Origin: Gnetum montanum
Lineage: Eukaryota > Streptophyta > Gnetopsida > Gnetales > Gnetaceae
Length of the DNA: 64,000 bases
Direction: 5' to 3'
Assembly (NCBI GenBank): GCA_015680685.1
Contig: MNCI01009150.1
Location: 14,741-78,740 of the forward strand
The position numbers and the translations under genes are program-made. Under the pieces are notes generated by a model that ran no database searches, was not told the origin of the DNA, and saw nothing but the letters and a program-made list of their open reading frames with translations. Each line of letters begins with the position of its first letter. The stretch's first letter is position 1. Shown one piece after another: positions 45,701-56,330 of this stretch.

Positions 45701-46540
45701 CAGTGGAGCCTTTATCAGATGGGGTGGTCGTGCCATGCAACATTTATGAGGAAATGAGTAAATGTGCGTTACGCTCGACTCACTCCTTGTGGTAGAGTTG
45801 GAATGTCAATGAAGACCTCTGGAAGAGGCTGCAGAGGTCAGAGAGGGAAAAGGTATCTCTGGCCAAAGAGGTNAAGCGAGAAAGTCTCTCTTATCATCAG
45901 CATTATAGAGATTCTGCCATTGAAGCTCAATCCTTGCGAGTATTCCTCGACATCATTGGCGCATCCAAAGCCTTAGAGAAGTTTCAAGAGCAGGTAACCG
46001 TGAGCACATCTCCGGAGAGAGAAATTGCTCTTCCTGGGGGCAAGACCACGATCCCTACTTTCTTCCCTGAACCACCCTGATGGACTAGTGTGGAAAAGGG
46101 GAAGGTGAAAACTGGAACTAATCTGGGGAATGGTGTATGGTCTGAATTAACTGAAGATCAAAATTATGCAGCGCCTATGGGTCGGTTTAGATCAGCTCCC
46201 CTTTGCTGCGGAAGCAAGACCATCACGAGTAAGTTTGGGTGTTATTGACTTAAAATTTTGTAATTTATCCTATTACGGCTTTTCCTTACGTATTTACTAT
46301 ATATAGGTACAAGGAGTGGATGAAGAAGGCGAGTAGGATGGTGAGCAAGTATAAGAAGAAGAACGTAATGATGCAGACCATCCTCTTGAGGAGCCAATGT
46401 TAGAGCAAGGGCCTCGTGAAGATGACATTCCTCATGAAGGAATATCTTCTAGAAGGGATGACCCACTTGAGGATGATTTATTAGGCTTAGAGGCAGACCT
46501 AAGGGATACGGGTGATAGTGGTACCAGGGGGGATGCGTAA
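42710..46540 (+). pseudogene. Antisense eight-exon gene of element E (best copy)
   Basis: Predicted exons are 42710 to about 42828, 43161-43572, 43660-43934, 44052-45097, 45198-45377, 45449-45577, 45656-46228 and 46308-46540. Donors are GTAAGT (43573), GTAAGG (43935), GTAAGC (45098), GTAATT (45378), GTATGT (45578) and GTAAGT (46229), with AG acceptors. Total coding is near 990 codons. Exon 1 is short and basic (MVPKVRGKNAKLAKIDEV). Exons 2-3 join as FQNPPRTVYYSGG-FFINELGL. Exon 4 is open for 248 codons (44152-44898), with EMLTLVNSFSERAERFCTH, DIDAQLFADLFGVPFD and IYPLFWAWAFPKTLSQGRFF. Exon 7 has SLWxSWNVNEDLWK and coiled-coil-like sequence, plus an N at 45873. Exon 8 is strongly acidic. In-frame TAGs in exons 1 and 3, and an unsettled frame at the exon 3-4 join, show decay. 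I do not recognise the protein family. Multi-exon structure suggests a captured host-type gene kept by the element. Confidence 0.78.
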
Positions 46541-46729
46541 TTGTGATTACGCATGATTTTATTGATGAAATTTGGACAATGGTGATATGAATGTTGGCGA
46601 GATTACTCACAAGATTTTGTGTATGATTTTAAATTTTATTTATCATTTTTAATTTTATATCTTTATTTATGCAAAGCGTAAACAGAATTGTTAAAGGCTT
46701 AGGATGGATTGCATTACTGTGGGATGGAA

Positions 46730-46925
46730 TTGCTAGTTTAAGGCCATCGCAGGCCGTTGTGTAGCGTTTGCGTAAGATACAAGCGGATTAACTAGTTTTT
46801 GGTCATTGCGGGCCTTTGCTAGTTTAAGGCCATTGCGGGCTGCCACTAGTTTTAGGCCATTATGGGCCATTACTAGTTTTAGGCCGTTGCGGGACGTTAC
46901 CAGTTTTAGGCTGTTGCGGGCCATC
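46730..46925. repeat. Mini-hairpin array downstream of E antisense gene
   Basis: Six units have CTAGTTTTAGGCC. Stems include GGCC-ATCGCA-GGCC near 46743 and GGCC-ATTATG-GGCC at 46855-46868. Others have single G-T pairs, for example GGTC-ATTGCG-GGCC. It lies between the antisense gene and the protease, as in B. Confidence 0.85.
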
Positions 46926-47229
46926 TGCATAAGTCTAAAAGTATAAGTGATAATAATGTATATTTTTTGCGTAATTGTACTAATGTGACTAATAGCAATC
47001 AAAGAGCATAAATGGCATAACAAAAAATGAAATGTAGATGGCATAGTGGATAGAAAGCGTAAATATGTATGTATATGTTAAAGAAAACTGACAATGAAAT
47101 TGATAAGCGTAAGCGGAAAACTAGTGGAAATATGATGATGCGCGTAAATGCCACTCAGATCAATCACTAACTCGTAATTGTTTCTTGATGGACTTTACGT
47201 TCAGTGATGCATAAGGGCGGGGAGATTTT

Positions 47230-47996
47230 TGATCCGACTCATCCATACCATCTTCCTAAAATGGTAGGTCGGCCCAGGCTAGGATGTTGTCATTTGTTTT
47301 GGCTTGTTCGGGAGTTCAGGCATGAATTTTATCTTTGGGCATCTCAACCTCCGAACCTCATTCCTCCTCTATGTTGTTGATAGTCCTAGGAGTTATTTCA
47401 TCACCATGTATTACTACTTCTCCCCCTACGTAAGGGAGATGTATATTTTGATGTATTGGTGACAAAACTGCCCTTAGTTGGGCTAGCCAGGATCTCCCTA
47501 GGATCAGGTTAAAACCGGGCATCTCCTCGACAACAAGAAATGTGGCGTCTATTGGGAATTGATCCCTTGCCACAAATTCAATACGCACCATCCCCTTGAC
47601 TTGCACCTGCACCTTGTTGAACGAATTTAGGCATGATGTCATTGTGGGACTGATTTAGTTGACCAGGCCCAACTTATCCACTATAGGATAAGGGATGACA
47701 TTCGCAGTCGTGCCATCGTCAACATGCACCCTCCAGATTCGATATTGACCTACCCAGATGGTAATAAACATGGGCTCTATCATTACTCGACCTTTCTTGG
47801 GATCATCCTTGATGGATTTATCGTGAAAGGTCAGAGGGGTTGGCTTAGGTTGCTCAGCGGCAGGAGGAAGCATGACAGCATGTATCGCTTCCTCTTCTGC
47901 TGGTAAGATTTCATCCACTGGTATGGATGTTAGCATACGAACCATAGCCTCATGGTGTTTTTGGGATGTCATAAGCAGGTCATAGAGGCTCAACAT
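47230..47996 (-). pseudogene. Element E retropepsin-like protease
   Basis: Frame 47996-47655 ends with WRVHVDDGTTANVIPYPIVDKLGL, the active site in the DDG form. After a stop, 47642-47358 continues with VRIEFVARDQFPIDATFL and MPGFNLILGRSWLAQLR. Homology with B is continuous. The Asp-Asp-Gly form in both copies suggests the ancestral element already had it, or that Ser-to-Asp arose early. Beyond 47358 the frame runs into an acidic tail ending near 47250, where the interval with the antisense gene begins. Confidence 0.82.
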
Positions 47997-48299
47997 TGTG
48001 TTCTTCTATTTCAGAGCCTGTTTGACCTACGTAAATGCATCGAGGAGGTCCCTTTCTTGGCTGGGTGGCTTATTCCCTCTATCTTCTTCCATTAGCCCTA
48101 AGAGACGAATCTCCCGACGTGGAACAGCATCAGTCAGAGGGTTATGTTACTTCCTACTGGGGGGAGGTGGCTATGTTTCTGTACCCTTGTCTTGCCCAGA
48201 AGGTACAGATGCAGGGACAGAGGCCAAGGGCCTAGGCTTAGCGAAGCCTAATGTAGTATGGTTTTTGCTGGCATCAACCGACGAGTCTCCTTCCCTTTT

Positions 48300-50927
48300 T
48301 TAATTTGATGGCGATTGATGGTGATGGTTAGAAGCTTGCCCCTGCATAAAAGGAGCAGCCGATGGTCTTGGTACCCTAAGGATAAAAGGTGCATTAGGGG
48401 TAGGCGCAAACATGGCCGCGGCTTTATTGTTAGCACGAGCCTGAGTTAAAGCTGGAGAGAGGGTGCACGGATAACAAAGGGTGGCCTTAGGACACTGCTA
48501 GCTACGGATGAAGAACTTGCCCCTTGGGCTGAAGAAGTAGGTACACGTAAAATGAAGGGCTATTTAGGCGGTACCTTTCCTTCACTGTCCGTACTTACCA
48601 CGTTGGTTGTGTACAATGCGTTATTTGCATTTAATAGGTCCTTGTACACATGCAACGCTTGGTTTTCAAGACGTGTTGGACTACTACCATCTAGTTTCAG
48701 AGAACCATCATCAATCATGCATTGAATGTCATCTTTCAACGCCCAGCAGTAATCGGTGTCGTGACCACACAACTGATGGTAGTCACAGAAACGATCTAGC
48801 ATAAAAGACCTCGGCACTGGTGGTTCGTTGGGCAGGGCTAAAGAAGGATTCTTCAGCAGTTCATAATGACGCCTATGATGCTAGAGAGCTTTTTCGGATA
48901 CCTTCTTATTCTGAATGTATCCTGCCCCTAACAATTGTTTCAATAGTTTCGAATGTTTTACGCTCAAGGTTTGGCTTTGGCTGGAAGGGCTTTTCAGTGA
49001 CAGGTATGTCCTGACCGGTGCTTCTTGCGCTAGCTATGGTCTTGGGGGATGCCGCGAGTGCTTTCTTGTTCTTGTTCTTAGCACCTTTAGCCAGCGCAGC
49101 TACCGTCGTTGTTGTTGCTTTACCTTTGTCCTTATCCTTATTGTTAGCATTTTTATAGGCTACATATGCCGGGTCTTTGCTAGCCTCTACAGCATCCTGG
49201 ATGCTCTTAGTTTGGGCAAAAGCCTGACTCAAGGAGCTAGGGGCAAGGTAATACAACTTAGACTTGATGAAGTCGTTAACCGCTCCCTTGAAGATGGCCA
49301 GCAAGTGGGCCTCCGCGATAGGCTCACAGATTTCATTCAGTGTGGCACTCCATCATTGTATAAAATTTTGGACCAGCTCGAGTGGGTCTTTTTTCACCCC
49401 CATGAGTTGATCTAATATGACTTGCGGTTTTAAATTATACTTAAAACGAGTCACAAATTATGTCAAAAGTTCTTCCAAGGTTGAGATGGAAGAACGAGGG
49501 AGAGCTCGATACTATTCCAAAGCCTTACCTGCTAGAGACATTGCAAAGACATGTATAATAGTATGTAGCCGCTGTTGTAATAGCAAGGATTCAAACCTAA
49601 AGGTGACCATGTGGGCATTGGGATCACCTTCCCCATTATATTTGGTAAAATGAGGTAGAGACACCCTTGGGGGCAATGACAGCATAGGAACTGCTAGATT
49701 GATGGGATCATCTTGATAGAAATCCATGATCTGTATGGTATTAGAGCCAGCAACTTTAAGGCATTTGACTTCCTCAGTAAGGTTCTGAATAAGTAAGAAC
49801 GCTTGGTCCATACTTGGTGATGAAGAAGTCTACACAGGAGGAGCTGGGGGTTGGACGGGGAGAGCTGTGCCAGGCAATGGAAACATAGCAATGGCTTGGC
49901 TGACAAGTGATGCAGCAGGGACTATCCTCGCGGATGGAGCTGCCTGTGGAAACCACCACCCACCAGGCTGAGCAGAGGGATTGGCTTTCGCTGGATGTGC
50001 AAGAATGTTGTAAGGATATTGTAGGTTTATTTGTGGGACATGGGTGGTAGGTGTGGCTAAGGGTTGCGCACTGTATAACGCAGATTGATTATGTGAGATG
50101 GGTGGGATCCACTGACTAGCCGTAGGCTATTGAATGGATTGCTGCGACTGAATAGTGGGTTGCCTTGCAGGGGGCGACAACGAAAAGGTTTGCACTGGAT
50201 TTTGTGCCGAGCGGGTTGTAGGCATGGTATGAGGTTGCACTTGGGAGATGTAATAGGATGCGGTGGATGCAGGTACCATCGACGGAATACTGATTACACA
50301 CGGTGATGAGACTACCCCCATGTTATTTTGGGATGGTATTTGCACCTATAGGACTGATGATTGCGTAGTGACCTACGGGATGATAGGAATGTGAGCTTGA
50401 GCGGTCATGGTTGGATTAAGGTGGGCGGCTTCTCCTGCGAGAGGAAACAGGGGATTTATGTACATATGGGAACTAAGAGTATGATACGAATGTTCAGACT
50501 GGGCTATGAGTTCATCCTCCTCCTCCTCCCCATTCTAAGGTTTTAGCATGGACTGCATAGCCTAACTCCTAGCCATAACCTGTTGGGTCAAGATTTCATG
50601 ATAATGCTTAGTTAGGGGGATAATGTTGTAAGCGGTAGGGGTGAAATCTTGACCCCCTCTGTGGACCAGCTCAAAATTTTGTTTCACTTCGATCTTGGCT
50701 CGGCTAAGAGCAAGCTTTGCCTGGATTTTGACACAAATAAAATTATATTCCTTAGGAGTCATGACAGTGAATACATGATCTTTACCCTGCAATCTTAATG
50801 AACGACGCGACGGTCCTTGAGGTCCTATAATAGCAGAAGCTGGTCTGGTGGCGGCGATGGGATTCACAGATGTGGCACCTGAGTCAGTGGTAATCATGGT
50901 GACTGTGATTGTGTATGTAGAATCCAT
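48300..50927 (-). pseudogene. gag: Element E gag (broken)
   Basis: The ATG at 50925-50927 opens 121 codons with SRRSLRLQGKDHV and ELVHRGGQDFTPTAYN. A glutamine- and proline-rich spacer follows. The capsid core is in 49811-49512, with LPHFTKYNGEGDPNAHMVTF and FAMSLAGKALE, then LLTxFVTRFKYN. Frame 49304-48906 gives AIFKGAVNDFIKSKLYYLA and a lysine- and alanine-rich basic stretch. Frame 48817-48560 has MLDRFCDYHQLCGHDTDYCWALKDDI, the CxxH...C knuckle-like motif common in Tat-type gags. Stops at Trp and Gln codons break it. Leader sequence from 50928 to the PBS at 51161 has no gene. Confidence 0.85.
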
Positions 50928-51160
50928 TGGTTGGATAGATTAACAACAATAAGCAACTGGATCTAAAAAGGAAATGGACAAAGAAGATTACTATTAGGCT
51001 TTTTACCCTATAGGATTCTAAAGGAATCTTTACAGTGACCGATTTACACCACACGATTTTTCGTAAACTTCCCTAGAGGTATTATGTTTACGTTTTTAGA
51101 GACGTGGGTACAGATCGCTTACAGGGCTACCCGTAAAATACAGATCGAAGCTTTAAACAG

Positions 51161-51177
51161 CCCTCCTTCTAGTGCCA
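51161..51177 (-). promoter_or_regulatory. Element E primer-binding site
   Basis: Minus-strand TGGCACTAGAAGGAGGG begins six bases inside the LTR (spacer GTTTTC). It resembles the primer sites of Tat-lineage plant elements. The tRNA is not named here. Confidence 0.7.
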
Positions 51178-51183
51178 GAAAAC

Positions 51184-52802
51184 TGTAACGACGGAAAACG
51201 TCAACCGCTGGAAAATGCCAAACGAAACCCGTGTACACAGTCTTAACCATGGATCCGTGCGAGGGCTGTGCTAGGGAAAACGAATCCGCAGTGCCCCGAA
51301 CGGTCTTGTCGATCAGACAGGGACTTACTCAATCAATAAATTGGCAAATATGATAGATATTCTGTGGAAAAAACTGATTCGATGAATTGCAAAAGGAGAA
51401 GAAAATGATGTAGATAAATTGCAATAATAACAACGTTATCACGACAAGGAGAATCAGATTTAAGAAAATTGTGCAATCCCAAGATCTGCGCTTTGACCCG
51501 AAAAACTAAGTATATTGTATACAAAGTTCTAATGGGAAAACTCCGATTATCTTGTGCGAAACATACACAAAATAACAAGAAAACTATTCAGCAAGGAGCA
51601 CAGAATGGAATTCGATCTACCTTCGTAAGCCAAAGATGGGATGCAAGGAAGGTCAAGCCTGAATGTCTAGCGATCAACTGTTTTTGATCGATAGATCTTA
51701 CCAACCACACCAGATGATCTCTTGATCTCTGATCTGTTCCCTCTGCCTTCAGTAGTCTCTGCTCAAGCTACCAACGATCGCCAATGGAGAGAACTGTATT
51801 TTTTGCCAAAGGACTGATCGCTCCTGCTGTCAATGCTCAAAGATGCCTTCTGTCTCTGCTAAAAGATGATGCTGCCAAAAGTTGAAGATCCCTTATTTCT
51901 TCATCAAATAAAGTATTTATAAGTTCGACAACATGTGGAGAAGGCACGACCTTGATGACACGTGTCCCGAACCTTCAAAATACCATTGACTTGGTAAAAT
52001 TTATGTGGAAATTGGTCATGTCACGTCACGTTTTGGGAAGGGGGGCAAAGTACGCTGTCGGCCACTTCTACTAAGGCTGCTTCATGATTATGCACAATAC
52101 GCTCATCAGCATATTGTGCGTGTGGATAATAGGTGCGTGTCTGGTGGGCTACATTACGCTCATTCGTGCTACGTCGCGTGGCAGAGTGTAATAAAACATG
52201 AAAATAGTTGATTNCGTGCTACGTCGCGTGGCAGAGTGTAATAAAACATGAAAATAGTTTATTCAAGCTGGTTTACGCTTATTTGTGCTGCAAAGCATAA
52301 TAGAGCATAAAATGGTCAACTTTACAATAAATTTACTCTTGCCTACGCTGCGTAGTGTAATGAGCGTAAAGTGACCAACCTGCAAAAAAGGGAAGAAGTC
52401 CATCTGCTACGCTTCTTTTGACTTTGACTTTGCCTTTCTTGAAGCTTGTTACACTGCTCTGCGTAACGGAGCGTAAACTCGGTTTTGAACAAAAGACTTA
52501 GCAGAATATGCGATAGGTCTTAAACTTCAAACTTCATCAAGATTGCCGAAGTAAGTTATTTTCTGCTACCGGGCCACATTAACGGGCTATGTTAAACAGA
52601 GATACACTAAGTGACACTACGCTATGTTGCGTAATGTAGCGTAAAGAGAGAAAACAAAATAAGGTTAAAATCTGCAGGAAACTTGGATACTTGATGTTGC
52701 GCGCCTCTTTGCCCTGCTCTATCTTATGGATTTCTGTTGTGAACTTTCGCCCGAATTGTGAATCTTCGCCTAAGGCCGATTCGCAATTTCTACGGTGTTT
52801 CA
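51184..52802 (-). repeat. Element E 5' LTR (right copy)
   Basis: This is the partner of 35580-37194. The TATA box is near 51915-51922 on the minus strand. A 50-base repeat on either side of an N at 52214 (copies from 52165 and 52215) is an apparent assembly artefact. Without it the length equals the other LTR. Confidence 0.9.
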
Positions 52803-53979
52803 CTTAGGATCTATGCCGAAGGAATAATATTAGAATTAAGAGCCCATCATAACTAAAGGCTAATTGAGTAGGTATTAAAAGAAGAAGGAGAGTTGAGGAA
52901 ACACAAAGGTACCAAAGAATATAATCAAGGTCCAATTTTGTGATAGTGAGGAGAAATCATCACTTGATAAGGTGGCAAACCGAAAAACCTTACCGATTCA
53001 AAATTTTACCTCTAAAATTTTAGCTAAGATAGATCAGTTGTGAAACTCTATAGATAGTAGATTTCAAGCTATTCTAAAAATTGTTGAATAGTCCAAAGAA
53101 CAAAGTAGTGATCATGACTATAGGAGGTGAAAGGAAGCTAAACATGCTAATCAAAGAAGTAAGGGCAATATCACTATAGTAAAGGAAGTTGTAGAAGCTA
53201 AATCAAATGATGATGATGGGTGTGACATCTACTAATATGAACATCCTAAGTGATGTTGCTCCATCGTGTCACACTTACAAGAGTATGGGGTGTATACTCT
53301 AAATCCACAACTAGCAAAAGACAAACAGCCAAAAGATTACCTTACTGTCAAGGTAATCCCAAGTAGTTCCTTCAACAATAATAATATTATCCAAGTGGAA
53401 CTACACCATAACTGTACAAGTAGTATTAATAGTGACAACATCCACAGTCGTGGTGGATTCCACCACCAAGGTAGTAGTACCCTTACAAAAAACCAAATCC
53501 ATAGGGGTATTATGTTCAGTAACCCCTATCACCACATAACTCATCCAGTCATATTTCTCCTTTCCAACATTACTACTACCCTCTTGAATACTATAGAACT
53601 CATTCTTCACATTCCATGAAGGATACCACATTCCATGCTTAGCCTCCTATTCCTGCACTTATTCCTCCATCCTCAACATAGTTATTACCTACTCCATTCA
53701 TATAGGATGAACTTCTAGCCCAACCATAATAACATAATGCTACTAGGGCTATCAATCTATAATCAATTTATAAACTGAGTGGTTTGGAGCCTCATGCTTG
53801 CAAAAGACCATTTTTCTGATCCAACAACCCTACTAAGCTCTCATAGACTCAAGTAGCTGGTCACCCTCCTTCCACCTCATCCTCTACAAATCATTTCATT
53901 AGGTCCCCTTCAAATCAAATACAACCTAGAATCCATACTGGTATGCTTACTCATATCATGTCTAATTGGATCTAGGCTA
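52803..53979 (+). pseudogene. Element D gag, C-terminal part
   Basis: It continues from 35579 with LGIYAEGIILELRAHHN, then a KEEGEL-type charged stretch. YxYEHPKxCCSIVSHLQEYG near 53235-53285 is the decayed knuckle, followed by an Asn/His-rich and Pro-rich tail to about 53980. The parallel in F at 25990-26510 and 60381-61010 is clear. Confidence 0.75.
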
Positions 53980-54330
53980 GCAACCTTTCCAAGAAATTAG
54001 TTGATCCTAGGAGTCCTCTAATCTATTTACAAATTACTAGGAATGAACCATGTAAAGCTCTTTTTTATTTAGGTTTTAGTATTAACTTGATTTTTCATGA
54101 TATGTATACTACCTAAAATCTACTACCTCTCAAGAAGAACAATATCTTATTCAAATTGACAAGCCAGTCCATTACTATTCCATTGGGACTAGTAAAAGAC
54201 ATTGTAACCACTATTTGTGGGTGATCTTATTCTACTAATTTCCTAGTAATCAAGGTTGAGAACTGTAAGGGGTACTTCCCGATAATTATGAAAAGAGCAT
54301 GGATAAGCACTGTTGATGAGAGAATGAGCA
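53980..54330 (+). pseudogene. Element D protease remnant
   Basis: PRSPLIYLQITRNEPCKALFYLGFSINLI is read with the active site LDLGSS-type motif changed to FYLGFS, so the catalytic Asp is lost. About 200 bases on, KGYFPIIMKRAWISTVDERMSIRDL matches the IILGRPWL second motif in changed form. Confidence 0.7.
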
Positions 54331-54759
54331 TCAGAGATCTTTTCCTAGAGATATATAGGAAAATGCATTTGGAAAGGTTGAGAAAAAGAGAATTCCATGC
54401 ATTGCATATAGCAATATAGGGTGCAATTGTATGTAAAAGCTCTAGTCTATGAAACCATCTATTTTTGCATGCAAGTAATGTGCACATAAAGTAGATATTC
54501 AAATGTGTCTATTTATAGTAGCCACAAAATAAGAGGGCTCCCAATGGCTAACCATTGATTTTGAAAGTAGCACAATGTGCATGGAACCTACCAAGAGCCT
54601 AACATGCACTTATATTACAGACATGGATGAACTAGAGCAAGTTCATCACCAACTCTCTGATAATGAAAATAATGATACCAATTGGGAAGAGTTTAAGACC
54701 CTTGAGAATTTCAAATAAGAGTCCCTAGAGTTGAAATCTCTACTTGTCAGTTAGGAATA
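54331..54759 (+). other. Element D protease-RT spacer
   Basis: The region reads as a broken acidic stretch (for example DELEQVHHQLSDNENNDTNWEEF near 54627). No antisense gene or array like those of B and E is present, so that feature is confined to the B/E family. Confidence 0.5.
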
Positions 54760-55700
54760 TGCATTTTTTAAAAATGATAAGCTAATCATACTTAATTTCA
54801 AACTTTCTCTTGAGCAAAAAGCAAAATTGTTGAAAGTGGTCAATAGATGATCAATAGTCTTTGCTTGGTTATATCTTGAACTTACTAAAATTGATCCATG
54901 GATATGCCAACACTACATTTATACTAATCCATCCATGAAGCTAAGAAGGCAACCACAATGGTGATTGAACCCAAAATTGAAGTAAATCATCAAAGAGGAG
55001 ATTGAGTAACTCCTTAAGGCAGGGTTCATCTACTTCATTATGAATCGTAAGTGGATTAGCCCCCTCATTAAAGTGCCAAATAGAGGTGGCAAATGATGGG
55101 TTGTATCATCTTTAAGCTATTAAACATTGCAACATTTAAAGATTAGTTTCCATTGTCATTTGTTGATTAGGTGTTGGACACCATATCTAGGCATTACTAT
55201 TATAGTTTTCTGGATGGTTATAGTGGCTATAACCAAATCCAAATTGTACCAAGAGACCAATCCGAAATAACATTCATGAGTCCCTGGGGGACCTTTGCAT
55301 ATCATAAGATGCCTTTTGGTTTGTGCAATTATCTTGCCACTTTTCAACATTTGGTCTTAAGCATCTTTCAATAGGAAATCAGTAGTAGAGTGTAAGTCTT
55401 TATGGATGACTTCTCCACTTATGGTGCTACATTCAAGAAAGCCCTGTACCACCTTGAGCAAGTACTCAAAAGATGTGTGGAAACAAACCTATAGGTCAAT
55501 TGGAAAAAGAGACATCTCATGGTCCAATAAGGCATTATATTGGGACACATAATTTTGTATAAAGGGATCAAGATAGACCTCAAAAAGCTAAGGATCATCC
55601 AATGAATTACATGTTAACTAGAAATTGTAAAAGATATCTAGTCATTCCTTGGACACATTGGCTACTACCAACAATCTATAGAGAATTTCTTTAAAATTGC
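54760..55700 (+). pseudogene. Element D reverse transcriptase (broken)
   Basis: LSLEQKAKLLKVVN and FAWLYLELTKIDPWICQH lead into IIKEEIExLLKAGFIYF. The open stretch 55171-55374 has YYSFLDGYSGYNQIQI, TFMSPWGTFAYHKMPFGLCNYLATFQ. The active site is VFMDDFSTYG near 55388-55417, in the FMDD form. The LCNxxATF and FMDDF form is typical of Athila-like and related non-chromodomain Ty3/gypsy elements and differs from the YVDD form of B and E. TAG/TAA/TGA codons are frequent. Confidence 0.85.
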
Positions 55701-56330
55701 AAAACTATTGATTGAGCTAACAAGGAAAGACTCTTCTTTCATCTAAACTAAGGAATGCAAAAAGGAATTATAGAGCCTCAAGCAAAAGCTCATAGAAACT
55801 CTAATTCTACAAGCACCTAACTAGTCCATATTGTTTCATATCATGATAGATGCATTTAATTGCACCTTGGGAGCCTTGCTTACATAGTTGGATGATAAGA
55901 AATGTCCATATTACATCCACTACATAAGTTGAAGCATTCTAGATGCATAGTTGAATTACACCATCATAGAGAAAGAACTTATGCTAGTAGTGTATGCTCT
56001 ATATAAGTTTAGGCACACTGTGCTTAAATACAAAGTGTTTGTGCACATTGATCATAGTTCCATTTGCTTCCTCATGGATAAGCCAATGGTGAGCCCTCAT
56101 GCCATATGGTGGATGATGATTTTATAGGAATTCAATCTTATAATGGTAGATCGAAAGGGGATTGATAATGTGATTGCTACCCACTTTTCTTAATTACAAT
56201 GGGATAATAAAGAAGAGGAAAGTCCCCTATTTGATTAGTTTTTTGATCAACTAAATAATTTCCCACTAAGACTAAATGGTACGATGTTATTCACACCTAT
56301 CTTCTCACTTAGGAGATGCCATAGGTGTTG
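55701..56330 (+). pseudogene. Element D RNase H (broken)
   Basis: Frames read LKQKLIETLILQAP, then FHIMIDAFNCTLGALLTQ, with the first catalytic Asp kept, YYIHYIS, LNYTIIEKELMLVVYALYKFRHTVL, with the Glu of EKELL-type kept, and FVHIDHSSICFLMDK. It ends near 56200 with an acidic tail leading to integrase. Confidence 0.8.

Larger units (their letters stand above)
35580..52802 (-). mobile_element. Element E: 17.2-kb Tat/Ogre-like Ty3/gypsy element
   Basis: LTRs at 35580-37194 and 51184-52802 have ends TGTAACG...GTTTCA on the plus strand. The target duplication is CTTGG (35575-35579) and CTTAG (52803-52807). The joined flanks restore the gag phrase LGIYAEG of D. The element is on the minus strand, with the same order as B: gag, protease, plus-strand antisense gene, RT, RNase H, second RNase H, integrase, mini-hairpin 3' UTR, polypurine tract. 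In the first 134 aligned LTR bases I count 13 differences, all transitions. It is the youngest of the LTR elements here and the best preserved. Many stops show it is inactive. Confidence 0.92.
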
